A stretch of 64,000 nucleotides of DNA from Chersky-840 sp036511675 (GTDB taxonomy: Bacteria; Actinomycetota; Acidimicrobiia; Acidimicrobiales; UBA8190): the NCBI GenBank assembly GCA_036511675.1, contig DATCBU010000095.1, positions 19,315-83,314 of the forward strand. Direction: 5' to 3'. The notes below the pieces were generated by a model. It made no database searches, had not been told where the DNA came from, and saw only the letters and a program-made list of their open reading frames with translations. Every line of letters starts with the position of its first letter. Position 1 is the stretch's first letter. Shown one piece after another: positions 40,202-48,951 of this stretch. The position numbers were made by a program, and so were the translations under genes.

Positions 40202-42982
40202 TCACTCCGGCTCACCCTGCTTGGCTCCGATCTCGTAGTCCACAAGTCGAAGCAGAGCTTCGACGTCCACCGGCTTCGTCAGATAACCCTCGACCCCGAG
40301 GTCGAGCATTTCCCTGATCCTGCTCGGCGTGGCGTCTGCGCTCACGACGACTACCTTTGTGTCGGCCAACTCAGGCACGGCCTTGAGCCGGTGCAGAAGC
40401 TCGTCACCCGGCAGATCTGGCAGGTGGAGGTCCAAAAGGACCAGGTCAGGGCGATGTTGCCGGGCGAGCTCGAGCCCCGCTCGGCCCTCTCCCGCTGAAA
40501 TCAACCGGACGCCGGGACGCTTGGCGAGTACTTGCTCGACCAGGGCGGAGTTCGACGGGTTGTCCTCGATCTGGAGCACGATCACGCCCGTGCCCTGGGC
40601 GTGGACCGGCTCTTTGCCGTTGGGGCCATGGTCGACAGCCGCTCTCGGTGAGGACTGCTTCTGTGCAGGGCCGACCGGTGGCGCGCTCACCTTGGCCAGC
40701 GAGGGGTCGGCCGCCAGGAGCTCGACCCAGAACGTCGACCCGTGCCCGGGATAGGAGTCGACGCCGATCACGCCTCCCATGACCTCGACGAGCTGTTTCG
40801 ACAGCGCCAGGCCGACGCCGGTGCCTTCGACGGCGGAACGCTCGGCTCCGAGCCTCGAGAACGGCACGAACAACTGGTCCTGCTTCTCGTGTGGGATTCC
40901 GGGCCCGGTGTCCCGCACTTCGAATCGCACCCGATCACCGTCGGCCACGCTGGTGCGAAACGCCACCGAACCGCCCCGGGTGTTGTACTTGACGGCGTTG
41001 GAGCCGAGGTTGAGCAGGACCTGCAGGAGTCGCTGCCGATCGGCACGCACGCGCAGCACCCGTGACCCGTCGATGTCGACGGAGAGCTCGATGCCCGCCG
41101 CTTCGGCCACGGGGGCGAGCAGGGTGGTCACCTCGTCGAGGACCTCGCTGACCTCGACCGGTTCCGTGGACAGGCTGACCCGGCCCGCTTCGATGCGCGA
41201 GATGTCGAGAACCTCGTTGATTAGTGACAGCAGGTGGCGTCCCGCCACCTGGATCTGGTCGACGCTCGAGGCCTGCTCCGCGGGGAGCTCGTCCATCTCG
41301 AGCAGCTGGGCGAAGCCGAGGATGGCATTGAGAGGAGTGCGCAGCTCGTGGCTCATCCGCGACAGGAACTCGCTCTTGGCCTGGCTGGCACGCTCGGCGG
41401 CCACCGAGGCGTGGCGCAGTGACTGTTCGAGGTGCATCCGCTGGGTCACGTCGCGCGAGATCGTGACGGTGCCTGTGACGCGGCCGTTGTGGTCGAAGAC
41501 GGGGCGGCCCCTGGTCTCGTAGGTGCGGAGCTCACCCCCGGGGAGCCGTCCCGTGGTCACCACCGGATCGGGGCTCTGCTCGCCGGCGACACATCGGGCG
41601 ATGAGTTGGTCGAGGACGTCGCGGTCCAGGTCGTCGCGCACGGTGTCGGTGGTCCCGATCACGTCCGCCAGGGGCGAGCTGCCGAGGACGACCTGTCCCG
41701 AGATGTCGCGTACCACGATGGTGTCGGGTGATGCGTGGAAGATGGACTCGAGCAGGAACCGACGCTCGTCGGCGGCCCGTTGCGCCACATGGCGATCCGA
41801 CACGTCGACGAGGTAGGCGACGAGCCCTTCGAGCTCCCCGGAGGGGCCCCATTCCAGGGTGTACACGGCCTCGGCTTCGCGCCAGTCTTCCGAGGCCGGG
41901 TCGCGCCGGAATCGCAGCAGGATCTCGCGTCGTTCCCCGTTGTGCGCCGTGCCCTCGACCAGCGCCTCGCGCAGATGGTCGGCCGAATCAGGATGGAAGC
42001 GCTCCATGATCCGACTCGGCGACGCGATGGCGTCTTCGGCCGAGATCCCGAAGAGCCGGTCGATGTTGGGGCTGGCATAGGAGAAGCGCTGGGTGCCGAC
42101 GTCGTAGCGCAACGACACGATCGGGCTGGCGGTGAGGATGTTCTCGAGCTCGGCTCGGGCGCGGTCGCGCTCTTCGGCTCGCTCGCGCAATTGGGCGGTG
42201 GTGTCGAGCAGCCGCGCCGAGAGCCGGCCGATCTCGTCGCGCCCGCTGGGCACCTCGGCAGGTGTCTCGCCGCGCTCGAGCTCCTCGGTGGCTCGCTCGA
42301 GGCGACGTAGTCGGCGGACCACACCGGTGGTGAACAGCTGCGACACCAAGACGCCGCCCGCCAGCGCCAGGACCACGGCGGCGATCACGATGGCGGGCAG
42401 GACGATGTTCGAGGTGTGGATGTCGGACTGCTGGCTCACGATGATGGCGCTCTGGCGACTCGTGAGTGAGGAGATGTCGCTGCGGAGCGTGTCGGTCTGG
42501 GCCTTGACCGATTGCAACAGGGCGCGCACCGCAGTCGACGGCGTCGGGGAGGGTTGTTGGTGTTTGAGGCGGGCCAATGCCGCCACGAGGTGGTCGGTGT
42601 CGCGCTGGATGGCCCGGCCCGAGAGCGCTCCGGTCCCCGAGCCCAGGGTCAACACCTCGAGCTGGCCGAGCTGGGGGGGGACCGCCGTCTCCGCCCTGGC
42701 GTAGGACGTCTGGAACGACCGGTCCCCGCTCAGGAGGTAGTCACCGAGGCTCGTCTGCGCCGACAGGAGGCTGTTCTCGAGCGTGGTGGCGGCGTCGACG
42801 ATCTGGCGGGAGGTGCTGGCTACGTCCTGGGCCCGGTTGTCGACGTGGGTGAACCACGACGTGGATCCGAGCACGATGAAGAGGATGGCGATGGGGACGG
42901 CGATGACAACGAGCCCCTTGGTCCGCATGGAGCGGTCGACCCATCTGGTGCCGAGCCGTTGCCCACTCGACGCGTCACGCAT
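40202..42982 (-). CDS. Membrane hybrid sensor histidine kinase with C-terminal receiver
   Basis: A 926-residue sensor. Helix 1 (about 22-44) and helix 2 (about 190-215) flank a CHASE3-like external helical domain. A HAMP region (RRLRRLERATEELERGE), a first PAS (about 275-395), a second PAS (about 405-525) and a HisKA follow, with H-box SEFLSRMSHELRTPLNAILGF. HATPase motifs are NLGSNAVKYN, VRDTGPGIP and GTGVGLALSKQLVE. A receiver at the end (about 805-920) has IEDNPSN, the phospho-Asp in LVLLDLHLPDLPG and Lys in YLTKPVD. The start is ATG 42982, with GAGAGGT 6 nt upstream inside a 20-bp tandem repeat. Confidence 0.92.
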   Translation of the reverse strand: MRDASSGQRLGTRWVDRSMRTKGLVVIAVPIAILFIVLGSTSWFTHVDNRAQDVASTSRQIVDAATTLENSLLSAQTSLGDYLLSGDRSFQTSYARAETAVPPQLGQLEVLTLGSGTGALSGRAIQRDTDHLVAALARLKHQQPSPTPSTAVRALLQSVKAQTDTLRSDISSLTSRQSAIIVSQQSDIHTSNIVLPAIVIAAVVLALAGGVLVSQLFTTGVVRRLRRLERATEELERGETPAEVPSGRDEIGRLSARLLDTTAQLRERAEERDRARAELENILTASPIVSLRYDVGTQRFSYASPNIDRLFGISAEDAIASPSRIMERFHPDSADHLREALVEGTAHNGERREILLRFRRDPASEDWREAEAVYTLEWGPSGELEGLVAYLVDVSDRHVAQRAADERRFLLESIFHASPDTIVVRDISGQVVLGSSPLADVIGTTDTVRDDLDRDVLDQLIARCVAGEQSPDPVVTTGRLPGGELRTYETRGRPVFDHNGRVTGTVTISRDVTQRMHLEQSLRHASVAAERASQAKSEFLSRMSHELRTPLNAILGFAQLLEMDELPAEQASSVDQIQVAGRHLLSLINEVLDISRIEAGRVSLSTEPVEVSEVLDEVTTLLAPVAEAAGIELSVDIDGSRVLRVRADRQRLLQVLLNLGSNAVKYNTRGGSVAFRTSVADGDRVRFEVRDTGPGIPHEKQDQLFVPFSRLGAERSAVEGTGVGLALSKQLVEVMGGVIGVDSYPGHGSTFWVELLAADPSLAKVSAPPVGPAQKQSSPRAAVDHGPNGKEPVHAQGTGVIVLQIEDNPSNSALVEQVLAKRPGVRLISAGEGRAGLELARQHRPDLVLLDLHLPDLPGDELLHRLKAVPELADTKVVVVSADATPSRIREMLDLGVEGYLTKPVDVEALLRLVDYEIGAKQGEPE

Positions 42983-42988
42983 GACGGC

Positions 42989-43022
42989 ACCTCTCAGCGA
43001 GGAGCGGTACCTCTCACCGAGG
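42989..43022 (-). repeat. Two 14-bp direct repeats upstream of the hybrid kinase
   Basis: ACCTCTCASCGAGG (plus-strand sense) occurs at 42989-43002 and 43009-43022, 20 bp apart, with one difference. The copy nearer the gene contains its ribosome-binding site. The spacing of about two helical turns is what a dimeric OmpR-type regulator would use. A simple local duplication is also possible. Confidence 0.5.
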
Positions 43023-43110
43023 GGAAGTGCAGTGCGGAGAGGCCGACGCGTTCCTCGTCAATCGAGGATACCGAGGGTGCGGTGGAACCGCCTTGATACC
43101 CGACGCGCAA

Positions 43111-43135
43111 CGGCCCCGGAATGGCTCCGGGGCCG
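43111..43135 (-). terminator. Strong GC hairpin downstream of whiB
   Basis: A perfect 10-bp stem (CGGCCCCGGA / TCCGGGGCCG) with loop ATGGC lies 28 bp after the whiB stop. There is no T-tract on the whiB side. On the plus strand a short GTTTTT run follows at a distance. It probably separates whiB from the kinase operon. Confidence 0.6.
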
Positions 43136-43163
43136 AATCGGTTGTGCGTGCGTTTTTAGGTGA

Positions 43164-43454
43164 CTACGAGGCGCGTCGGCGGGCGGCGAGCCACGCCTTG
43201 CGGAGCTTGCGGCGCTCCTCCTCCGAGGTGCCACCCCAGATGCCTGATTCCTGGTTGGTGGCCAGGGCGAACTCGAGGCAGGGCTCGATGGCCTCACACG
43301 CCCGACATACCCGCTTGGCCGCTTCGATCTGGTCGATCGCCGGCCCGGTGGTGCCGACGGGGAAGAAGAGGTCGGGTTCGGTGTACCGACAGGCCGCAAC
43401 CTTGCGCCAGTCGTCGGCATCCCATTCGACCGAGCGGTTCCACATGAGTGCCAC
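43164..43454 (-). CDS. WhiB-family Fe-S transcription factor
   Basis: A 96-residue WhiB-like protein. Four cluster cysteines are present: ACRYTEPDLFFP, the CRAC pair in AAKRVCRACEAIEPC, and the last of EPC. The family turn GIWGGTSEEERRKLRK follows, with a basic tail AWLAARRRAS. WhiB proteins bind a [4Fe-4S] cluster and region 4 of the primary sigma factor. Which WhiB subclass this is cannot be fixed by eye. The GTG at 43454 has an excellent GGAGGAGGT 4 nt upstream. A longer frame to 43580 lacks family similarity. Confidence 0.93.
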   Translation of the reverse strand: MALMWNRSVEWDADDWRKVAACRYTEPDLFFPVGTTGPAIDQIEAAKRVCRACEAIEPCLEFALATNQESGIWGGTSEEERRKLRKAWLAARRRAS

Positions 43455-44197
43455 GATTACCTCCTCCGGTACGGTCCAGTTCCGGGCGCTTCTGACCGTC
43501 CGCTCCTTGTGAACCCGTTCACTTGGCAGGCCACAGGGGTTGGCCGCCACGGGAAACGGTGAATGTGAAGCTACTCCCAAGCGCTCACCCCTGCAAGCGC
43601 GAAGAAGATCCGGAGGGGCTCAAAGACCAGGGAATGGCGGGGAAATGCTCGAAATAGGGTGCACCTGCCACCGTCGCCACGGGCAACAAGCGTTGCAGAG
43701 ATTGTGTCGGTCGGTTCGGGATCATCCATCACCTCCGCTCGATGCGAGGGTCGGCGGTCGGACGCCCATGTTGCCGCGGCGCCGTAACGACCCTGGCCAA
43801 CCCGACCAGCCCACCGAGGGGGAGTTCGAAGAGCGGGTCGCCGCGCCCTGAAGGTGAACCCCAAGGGCCTGTCGAGGAAGCACCGGAAGCCGAAGATCGG
43901 GGAGCCTGGCGACACACCCGCATAGGCCGTTGGCGGTCATGTGGGCAACAGGGCACGACAAGGTTTCAGGGGATCACGATGCCCGGACGTGATCCAGCGC
44001 ATCTATGCGAGCGGACTCCTTGAGCGAGTACCTGGAAACCGAGCGCAAGCCGAGCAGATGGCCGAGAGCGAGGGCTTTGGCCTCGTGGCTACCCCTGGCC
44101 ACCTAATCAAATGGGTCAAGGACCCTGACTCCTGGCTCGTCGCCTATGAGAAGGAATCAGGGCTCTGTGCGTTGGCAAAACGAGCGTGCGCATGTCA
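43455..44197. other. Gene-poor, lower-GC accessory stretch
   Basis: About 740 bp without a gene I can support. The composition is visibly less G+C-rich than the flanks. Between about 43985 and 44190 the plus strand has protein-like composition (QRIYASGLLERV, QMAESEGFGLVATPGHLIKWVKDPDSWLVAYEKESG) but no convincing start, so it may be a decayed gene fragment. An inverted repeat GGATCAC-N11-GTGATCC lies at 43971-43995. Very short Arg/Pro-rich frames at 43770-43920 look like debris. Confidence 0.5.
43971..43995. repeat. 7-bp inverted repeat GGATCAC-N11-GTGATCC
   Basis: Perfect 7-bp arms at 43971-43977 and 43989-43995. It could be a regulator site or the end of an old mobile element. Confidence 0.4.
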
Positions 44198-44357
44198 GGG
44201 ATTCCGTGGACTCCTCCCGCAACCGGGCGTACCGTGGTTCTGGGCGTCCCTCGACCCCCCCTGGGGCGCCCAAGGCGGGGCGTATGGGACGGCCTGTCCA
44301 GGTCCCACGCCCCGCCGCATGAGATGCCGAAATGACTCATCGTTGGGTAGTGGGTCA
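44198..44357 (-). ncRNA. Candidate omega RNA (TnpB guide RNA) region
   Basis: Directly after the tnpB stop the minus strand forms a long hairpin (44315-44302 with 44290-44275; the stem is 14 bp with a 2-nt bulge) and a second one (44272-44241). It then reads GGAGGAGTCC and GGAATCCC near 44216-44198, a type of 3' scaffold end often seen behind TnpB genes. In known systems the guide is the flanking sequence beyond the scaffold, here below about 44198. This is inferred from position and foldability, and the exact ends are unknown. Confidence 0.35.
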
Positions 44358-45545
44358 ATTTGCCGACCCGTCACAGGCCGAAGCCTGTCGGGCCCTACCG
44401 GCCCGCAAGATGTTCATGGCCGCGTTCACGTCGGCGTGGGCCTCGTGACCACACGCCCGGCACCGGAACTCGGCCTGAGTTCGCCGGTTCTCCCTGTCGA
44501 GGTGCCCGCAAGACGAGCACCGCTGTGAGGTGTGGCGGGGGTCCACGGCAATGACCTCGCGACCAGCGTCTTCCGCTTTGTACGCGATGAGCTGCAGTAG
44601 CTGTCCCCACCCGGCGTCTGAGATGGAGCGGTTGAGGCCGGCCTTGGCCGCCGCTCCATTGGGTTCGTAGGCGCCGTCCTCACCCTGTCGGGGCAGAGGG
44701 CGACGCACCATGTTGGCGATCTTGAGGTCCTCGTGGACGATGAGGTCGTAGCGGTTGACGAGCTCCCGAGACAGCTTGTGGGCCAGGTCCTTGCGCTGGT
44801 TCCGGACCTTCCGGTGCGCGGCGGCCACCCGTTCGACACTGCGTTCCCGGCGACGCGATCCCCGTCGCTTGGTCACCAGCTCGCGCTGGGCGCCAGCCAG
44901 ACGGGCGCTGGCTCTGCGTCCGTAGCGTCCATCGACAACGAGCTGGCCGCCGCTGGTCGCCACCTGGGCACATACCCCGAGATCGATCCCCACGTGGCTG
45001 CCTGTGGCGGCCAGCGGCGTGGTTGGGACGTCCACACAACGCACGGTCACCCACCATCGCCGCCCTTCGCGAGCCACCGTGATGGCCTTGGGGGTGCCCC
45101 GGACCTCTCGGTGGAGACGGACCTTGACCTCGCCGATGCCGAGCAGACGCAGCCGACGGCTCTCAGTGTTGAGACCCCAGCCGTGAGTGTCTTCCCACTG
45201 GACCGAGTCCCAGCGCCGGGACGACTTGAACCTCGGAAAGCCCGGAGTCTGCCCCGCTCGGCACCGTCGATAGAAGGCCCCGAAGGCCCTGTCGAGGCGC
45301 TTCAGGGTTCCCCGACAGACGGTCACGCCGTGCTCGAAGATCTCGGGGCGCGGTTCTCGCAAGGTGGTGAGGGTTCGGCTCTGGTCGATGTAGGAAACAG
45401 AACGCCGCTCCCACTTCCAGGCCCCTCGGCGCTCCTCGAGGGCGGCGTTGTAGAGCTCGCACTGGTGGCGGAGCAGCGCCTCGAAGCGAGTCCGCTGGGG
45501 GACGGTCGGCTGCAGGAGGTATCGGTAGGAACGACAACGACCCAT
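44355..45545 (-). CDS. tnpB: TnpB, IS200/IS605-type RNA-guided nuclease
   Basis: A 396-residue TnpB. The N-terminal helical domain starts YRYLLQPTVPQRTRFEALLRHQCELYNAALEER. The RuvC catalytic acids look intact: Asp in HVGIDLGVCAQ, Glu in LIVHEDLKIANM and Asp in HEAHADVNAAMNILRAG. The zinc finger CSSCG-X14-CRACG lies between the last two. Known TnpBs use an omega RNA from the element's 3' end to cut DNA and preserve the transposon. No tnpA is found next to it, so the element is a tnpB-only form. TAGCGT (45559-45554) lies 8 nt before ATG 45545, so it may be expressed from a leaderless mRNA. Confidence 0.93.
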   Translation of the reverse strand: MGRCRSYRYLLQPTVPQRTRFEALLRHQCELYNAALEERRGAWKWERRSVSYIDQSRTLTTLREPRPEIFEHGVTVCRGTLKRLDRAFGAFYRRCRAGQTPGFPRFKSSRRWDSVQWEDTHGWGLNTESRRLRLLGIGEVKVRLHREVRGTPKAITVAREGRRWWVTVRCVDVPTTPLAATGSHVGIDLGVCAQVATSGGQLVVDGRYGRRASARLAGAQRELVTKRRGSRRRERSVERVAAAHRKVRNQRKDLAHKLSRELVNRYDLIVHEDLKIANMVRRPLPRQGEDGAYEPNGAAAKAGLNRSISDAGWGQLLQLIAYKAEDAGREVIAVDPRHTSQRCSSCGHLDRENRRTQAEFRCRACGHEAHADVNAAMNILRAGRARQASACDGSAN

Positions 45546-45553
45546 CGGTCATG

Positions 45554-45559
45554 ACGCTA
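45554..45559 (-). promoter_or_regulatory. -10 hexamer TAGCGT for tnpB
   Basis: The minus-strand TAGCGT is 8 nt from the ATG at 45545, matching the leaderless geometry of host genes. Confidence 0.4.
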
Positions 45560-45848
45560 TTTGCAGGCTGTAACGCTGGCCCCACTCTCTGGGATCTCAA
45601 ATGATCCACTGCTCATCGTTGCGGATTGCGCCGGGTGGGCGTACCGTGAGCAACGGGTAGTTCCGGGGGGTCGGTGCACCTCCATGGCACCAGGAGCGCC
45701 CAGGGATTGGCGGGGCACGGTAGCGCCCCAGACACGATGAGGACCTCGAAGTCGCTCCCGTGTCCCGGCCACCCTCGCTCGGCCCCGCTCGGCCCTCGGT
45801 ATCGCAGGCCATGCCATGGAATGCGACGGAACTCGCCATCCGCTTCAC

Positions 45849-45866
45849 CCTGGGTGTTAGCCCAGG
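45849..45866. repeat. Hairpin CCTGGG-N6-CCCAGG
   Basis: A 6-bp perfect stem in the gene-poor region. It could be a terminator remnant or a mobile-element end. Confidence 0.35.
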
Positions 45867-46140
45867 TCAGAAACCGATACTCCAGCTAGCGTTGTGCCTC
45901 GTAGGTGCTTTCTCGCGCCCTCTGGCAGGTGGAACCCCGCTCGGCGGCCCCGGGGGTCGGGCGTACGGTGGCGTCGGGCGGTCAAACGGCACTGCGGTTC
46001 CCCCAAGGCCCCGTCTGGTTGGACGCCCGATTCTTCGCAGGAAAAGGCGAGGCATGGGCAGCGTCCTGGTGCAGTGTCCGCTGCGTGGCGCTGTCCATGC
46101 ATTCTCGCCCTCCTCGTCATGGGGGCGCGGGGCGTGTGCC

Positions 46141-46146
46141 TATCGT
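46141..46146 (+). promoter_or_regulatory. -10 hexamer TATCGT for the GDPD gene
   Basis: TATCGT lies 7 nt before the in-frame GTG at 46154. It decides the start of the GDPD gene. Confidence 0.5.
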
Positions 46147-46153
46147 TCGACAC

Positions 46154-46939
46154 GTGGGGAGCCGATCCGGAGAATCCGAACCCACGGCGGCGCGCTGGCC
46201 TCGACGACGGCCCGGCGACCCCGTGGCAGTCCTCGCGCATCGGGGCGGGAGCGGTCCGTGGCGCGAGAACTCCCTCGAGGCGTTCTCCGCCGCCCTGCTT
46301 CTCGGGGCCGACGGGGTGGAGCTCGACGTGCGGCGGAGCGCGGAGGGCGAGCTCGTCGTCCATCACGACGCCGAGATCCCCGGTGCGGGACTGATCCACG
46401 AGTGCCGACACGACCAGTTCCCGGCGTGGGTGCCCACACTGGCGGACGCGCTGGCGGTGTGTGGGGGTGCCATCGTCAACGTCGAGATCAAGAACATCCC
46501 CACCGACCCCGGGTACGACCCCGCCGACCTGGTGGCGTCGGGCGTCGCGTCGCTCCTGGCCCGACAGGCCGAGGCAGCTCCTCAGGCGCCCGGGGCTGAT
46601 CGGTGGCCGGCCCGGATCCTGGTGTCGTCGTTCTGGCCCGACGCACTGGCTGCGGTAGGGCGCTCCTACGGCGACGCCGCGCTCGGGCTCCTGGTGCACC
46701 CCGCCCTCGACGCCGTGTCGGGGCTCGACACGGCGGGCGCACTGGGGTGCGTGGCGCTGCATCCCCATCACTCGCAGGTCACCCCCGAGCTCGTTGCCCA
46801 CGCGCACGGGCGCGGCCTGGCCATCGCCACGTGGACCGTGAACAGCCCCGGGGAGATCGACTCCGTCGTCGCCGCCGGGGTGGACATCGTGATCACCGAT
46901 TCGGTCACCGACACCCTCGGCCACCTGGGGCGGCACTGA
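46154..46939 (+). CDS. Glycerophosphodiester phosphodiesterase
   Basis: A 261-residue GDPD-family TIM-barrel enzyme that hydrolyses glycerophosphodiesters to glycerol-3-phosphate and an alcohol. Catalytic and metal residues are visible: HRGGSGPWRENSLEAF (His, Arg, Glu), GVELDVRRSAEGELVVHHD (Glu, Asp, His), a Glu in IVNVEIK, and the C-terminal TWTVNSPGEIDSVVAAGVDIVITD. There is no signal peptide, so it is probably cytosolic. GTG 46154 is chosen from the 7-nt spacing behind TATCGT. GTG 46223, right at the HRGG motif, is the alternative. Confidence 0.88.
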   Translation: MGSRSGESEPTAARWPRRRPGDPVAVLAHRGGSGPWRENSLEAFSAALLLGADGVELDVRRSAEGELVVHHDAEIPGAGLIHECRHDQFPAWVPTLADALAVCGGAIVNVEIKNIPTDPGYDPADLVASGVASLLARQAEAAPQAPGADRWPARILVSSFWPDALAAVGRSYGDAALGLLVHPALDAVSGLDTAGALGCVALHPHHSQVTPELVAHAHGRGLAIATWTVNSPGEIDSVVAAGVDIVITDSVTDTLGHLGRH

Positions 46940-47015
46940 GGGTTGCGGCCCCGACACCGGGGTCCGGCGCCCCCCGGGCTCCCATGACGGATTGGTCGAA
47001 CGGCGGGTTCTCGGG

Positions 47016-47021
47016 AACAAT
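47016..47021 (+). promoter_or_regulatory. Promoter of etfBA (-10 AACAAT)
   Basis: AACAAT ends 7 nt before ATG 47029. TTGGTC at 46992-46997 lies 18 bp upstream of it as a fair -35. The mRNA would be leaderless. Confidence 0.4.
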
Positions 47022-47028
47022 CGAGGCC

Positions 47029-47808
47029 ATGAACGTCGTCGTCTGTGTGAAACAGATCCCTGATCCCGCCGCCCCCCAGACCCTCGATCCCCAGACCCAC
47101 ACCCTGGTCAGGGAGGGAAAGCTGATCATGGACGACTCCGATGCCTACGGAGTCGAAATGGGCCTGCAACTCGCCGAAGCCTCGGGCGGAGGGGACGTCA
47201 CGCTGGTCTCGATGGCCCCGGCGGGCGAGACCTCGGGCCTCCGGACCGCCCTCGCCATGGGCGCAGCCAAGGCGATTCTCGTCAGTGATGACGCCCTCAA
47301 GGGATCCGATGCCCTGTCGACGGCCAAGGTCCTGGCCAAGGCCATCGAACGGGCCCAACCCGACCTCGTGATCGCCGCCACCGAGTCCACCGACGGGTAC
47401 ACCGGGACCACGCCGGTCCAGGTGGCCGAGCTGCTCGGCTTCCCGTCGGTGACCTTTGCCAAGAAGGTGTCGGTCGGCGACGGCCGGGTGCACGTCGAGC
47501 GTCAGACCGAGGCCGGCTACGACGAGGTCGACTGCCCGCTGCCCGCTGTCGTGACGGTCACCGCCGGTGTCGTCGAGCCCCGTTACCCGTCGTTCAAGGG
47601 AATCATGGCGGCGAAGTCCAAGCCCGTGGATCAGCTGACGGTGGCCGACCTCGGCCTCGATGCCGGGCAGGTCGGCGCGGCCGGGGCGCGTTCGGAAGTC
47701 ACCGACGTCACCGCCGCCGACGACCGCAGCGGCGGTGAGATCGTCGTCGACGAAGGCGAGGGCCACGAGAACATCGTCCGGTTCCTCGAGCAGCTCAAGC
47801 TGGTCTGA
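47029..47808 (+). CDS. etfB: Electron transfer flavoprotein beta subunit
   Basis: A 259-residue beta subunit of the ETF that accepts electrons from acyl-CoA dehydrogenases. It begins MNVVVCVKQIPDP, and contains MDDSDAYGVEMGLQLAE, the signature VTVTAGVVEPRYPSFKGIMAAKSKP and the AMP-binding ATESTDGYTGTTPVQVAELLG region. An acidic insertion (DVTAADDRSGGEIVVDEGEG) precedes the C-terminal FLEQLKLV. It is followed by etfA after 55 nt. It may serve the acyl-CoA dehydrogenase encoded at 11 kb. Confidence 0.95.
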   Translation: MNVVVCVKQIPDPAAPQTLDPQTHTLVREGKLIMDDSDAYGVEMGLQLAEASGGGDVTLVSMAPAGETSGLRTALAMGAAKAILVSDDALKGSDALSTAKVLAKAIERAQPDLVIAATESTDGYTGTTPVQVAELLGFPSVTFAKKVSVGDGRVHVERQTEAGYDEVDCPLPAVVTVTAGVVEPRYPSFKGIMAAKSKPVDQLTVADLGLDAGQVGAAGARSEVTDVTAADDRSGGEIVVDEGEGHENIVRFLEQLKLV

Positions 47809-47863
47809 GCCGGCTGAGCGCCGCCGGCCCCACTGATCTCGCACGTACCCCCAGGAGAAGAGA

Positions 47864-48835
47864 ATGTCGATCGACAAGGTTTGGGTCCTCGCCGAGTCCG
47901 CCGAGGGCAAGCCCACCAGCACCACCCTCGAACTGCTCACCCAGGCACGTTCCATGGGCGGGACCACCGAAGCGGTGGCGTGGGGGGCCGACACCGCCGC
48001 GTTGGCGGCAGAACTCGGCAATCACGGGGCCACCACGGTCTACGACGTGGGCGATCTCGGCGACTCGTTGCCGGGCGCCCCGGTGGCGGGCGCCATCGCG
48101 TCGCTGGTGGCCGCGGGCAACCGACCCGACGTCATCTTGATCCCCGCCAGCTACGACGGTCGCGATATCGCGGCGCGCTTGTCGGTGCGGCTCGACGCGC
48201 CGGTCATCACCAACGTCGTGAACCTCACCACCGAGGGCGACGAGGTTCGCTCGCAACACGGCATGTTCGGTGGCGCCCAGGTGGCGACGGCCCGGTTCAC
48301 CGGTGACCATCCCTGGATCTTCGTGGTGCGGGCCAAGTCGTTTGCCGCTGAGCCCGCCGGCGGAGGAGCGGCCCAGGTCGCGGCGGCGACCGTGCCCGAG
48401 CTCGGTGCCACCGACGGGGCCAAGGTCCTCGCCCGCCATGCCGAGGAGCGAACCGGACCGAAGCTCGACGAGGCCGAGGTCGTGGTGTCGGGAGGCCGGG
48501 GTCTCGGCGGCGCCGAGCACTACGCCATGATCGAAGACCTGGCCAAGCTTCTGCACGGGGCTGCCGGCGCCAGCCGCGCCATCGTGGACGCCGGATGGGT
48601 TCCGTATTCGCACCAGGTCGGCCAGACGGGCAAGACCGTGAAGCCCACCGTCTACATCGCCTGCGGCATCTCGGGCGCCACCCAGCACCTGGTGGGCATG
48701 AAGGGCTCGAAGAACATCATCGCCATCAACAAGGACCAGGACGCCCCCATCTTCTCGGTGGCGGACCTCGGCATCGTCGGTGACGTCCACAAGGTCGTGC
48801 CCAAGCTGATCGAGGCACTCAAAGCACGCAGCTGA
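47864..48835 (+). CDS. etfA: Electron transfer flavoprotein alpha subunit
   Basis: A 323-residue alpha subunit that binds FAD and forms the ETF dimer with EtfB. The C-terminal FAD domain is clear: VVSGGRGLGGAEHYAMIEDLAKLL, SRAIVDAGWVPYSHQVGQTGKTVKPTVYIACGISGATQHLVGMKGSKNIIAINKDQDAPIF and the end DLGIVGDVHKVVPKLIEAL. AGGAGAAGAG precedes ATG 47864. The length is normal. Confidence 0.96.
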   Translation: MSIDKVWVLAESAEGKPTSTTLELLTQARSMGGTTEAVAWGADTAALAAELGNHGATTVYDVGDLGDSLPGAPVAGAIASLVAAGNRPDVILIPASYDGRDIAARLSVRLDAPVITNVVNLTTEGDEVRSQHGMFGGAQVATARFTGDHPWIFVVRAKSFAAEPAGGGAAQVAAATVPELGATDGAKVLARHAEERTGPKLDEAEVVVSGGRGLGGAEHYAMIEDLAKLLHGAAGASRAIVDAGWVPYSHQVGQTGKTVKPTVYIACGISGATQHLVGMKGSKNIIAINKDQDAPIFSVADLGIVGDVHKVVPKLIEALKARS

Positions 48836-48951
48836 CCTGGGCGGTTCCCGGCGGCGCCCCGGCGCGTCGGGACCGCACTAGCCTCCGCGGGGTTCGTAAC
48901 GCCCCGTGACCCCGGAGTGCGTCCTCTCTGAACAGCGGGTGACTTCCACGC

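Larger units (their letters stand above)
45546..46153. other. Intergenic stretch left of the GDPD gene, no supported gene
   Basis: About 600 bp between divergent tnpB and GDPD. No reading frame shows recognisable protein. It contains a perfect hairpin CCTGGG-TGTTAG-CCCAGG (45849-45866) and several short palindromic GC boxes, and presumably includes the left end of the tnpB element, whose boundary I cannot place. A long open frame running in from 45905 toward GDPD is not protein-like before about 46154. Confidence 0.5.

Noticed and set aside
43941..44528. Long plus-strand open frame across the tnpB 3' end
   Set aside because: Only its middle is protein-like, the start is not credible, and it runs antisense into tnpB. 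Kept only as a possible fragment.
45905..46153. Upstream extension of the GDPD gene
   Set aside because: Composition is not protein-like, and a TATCGT-N7-GTG start at 46154 explains the gene.
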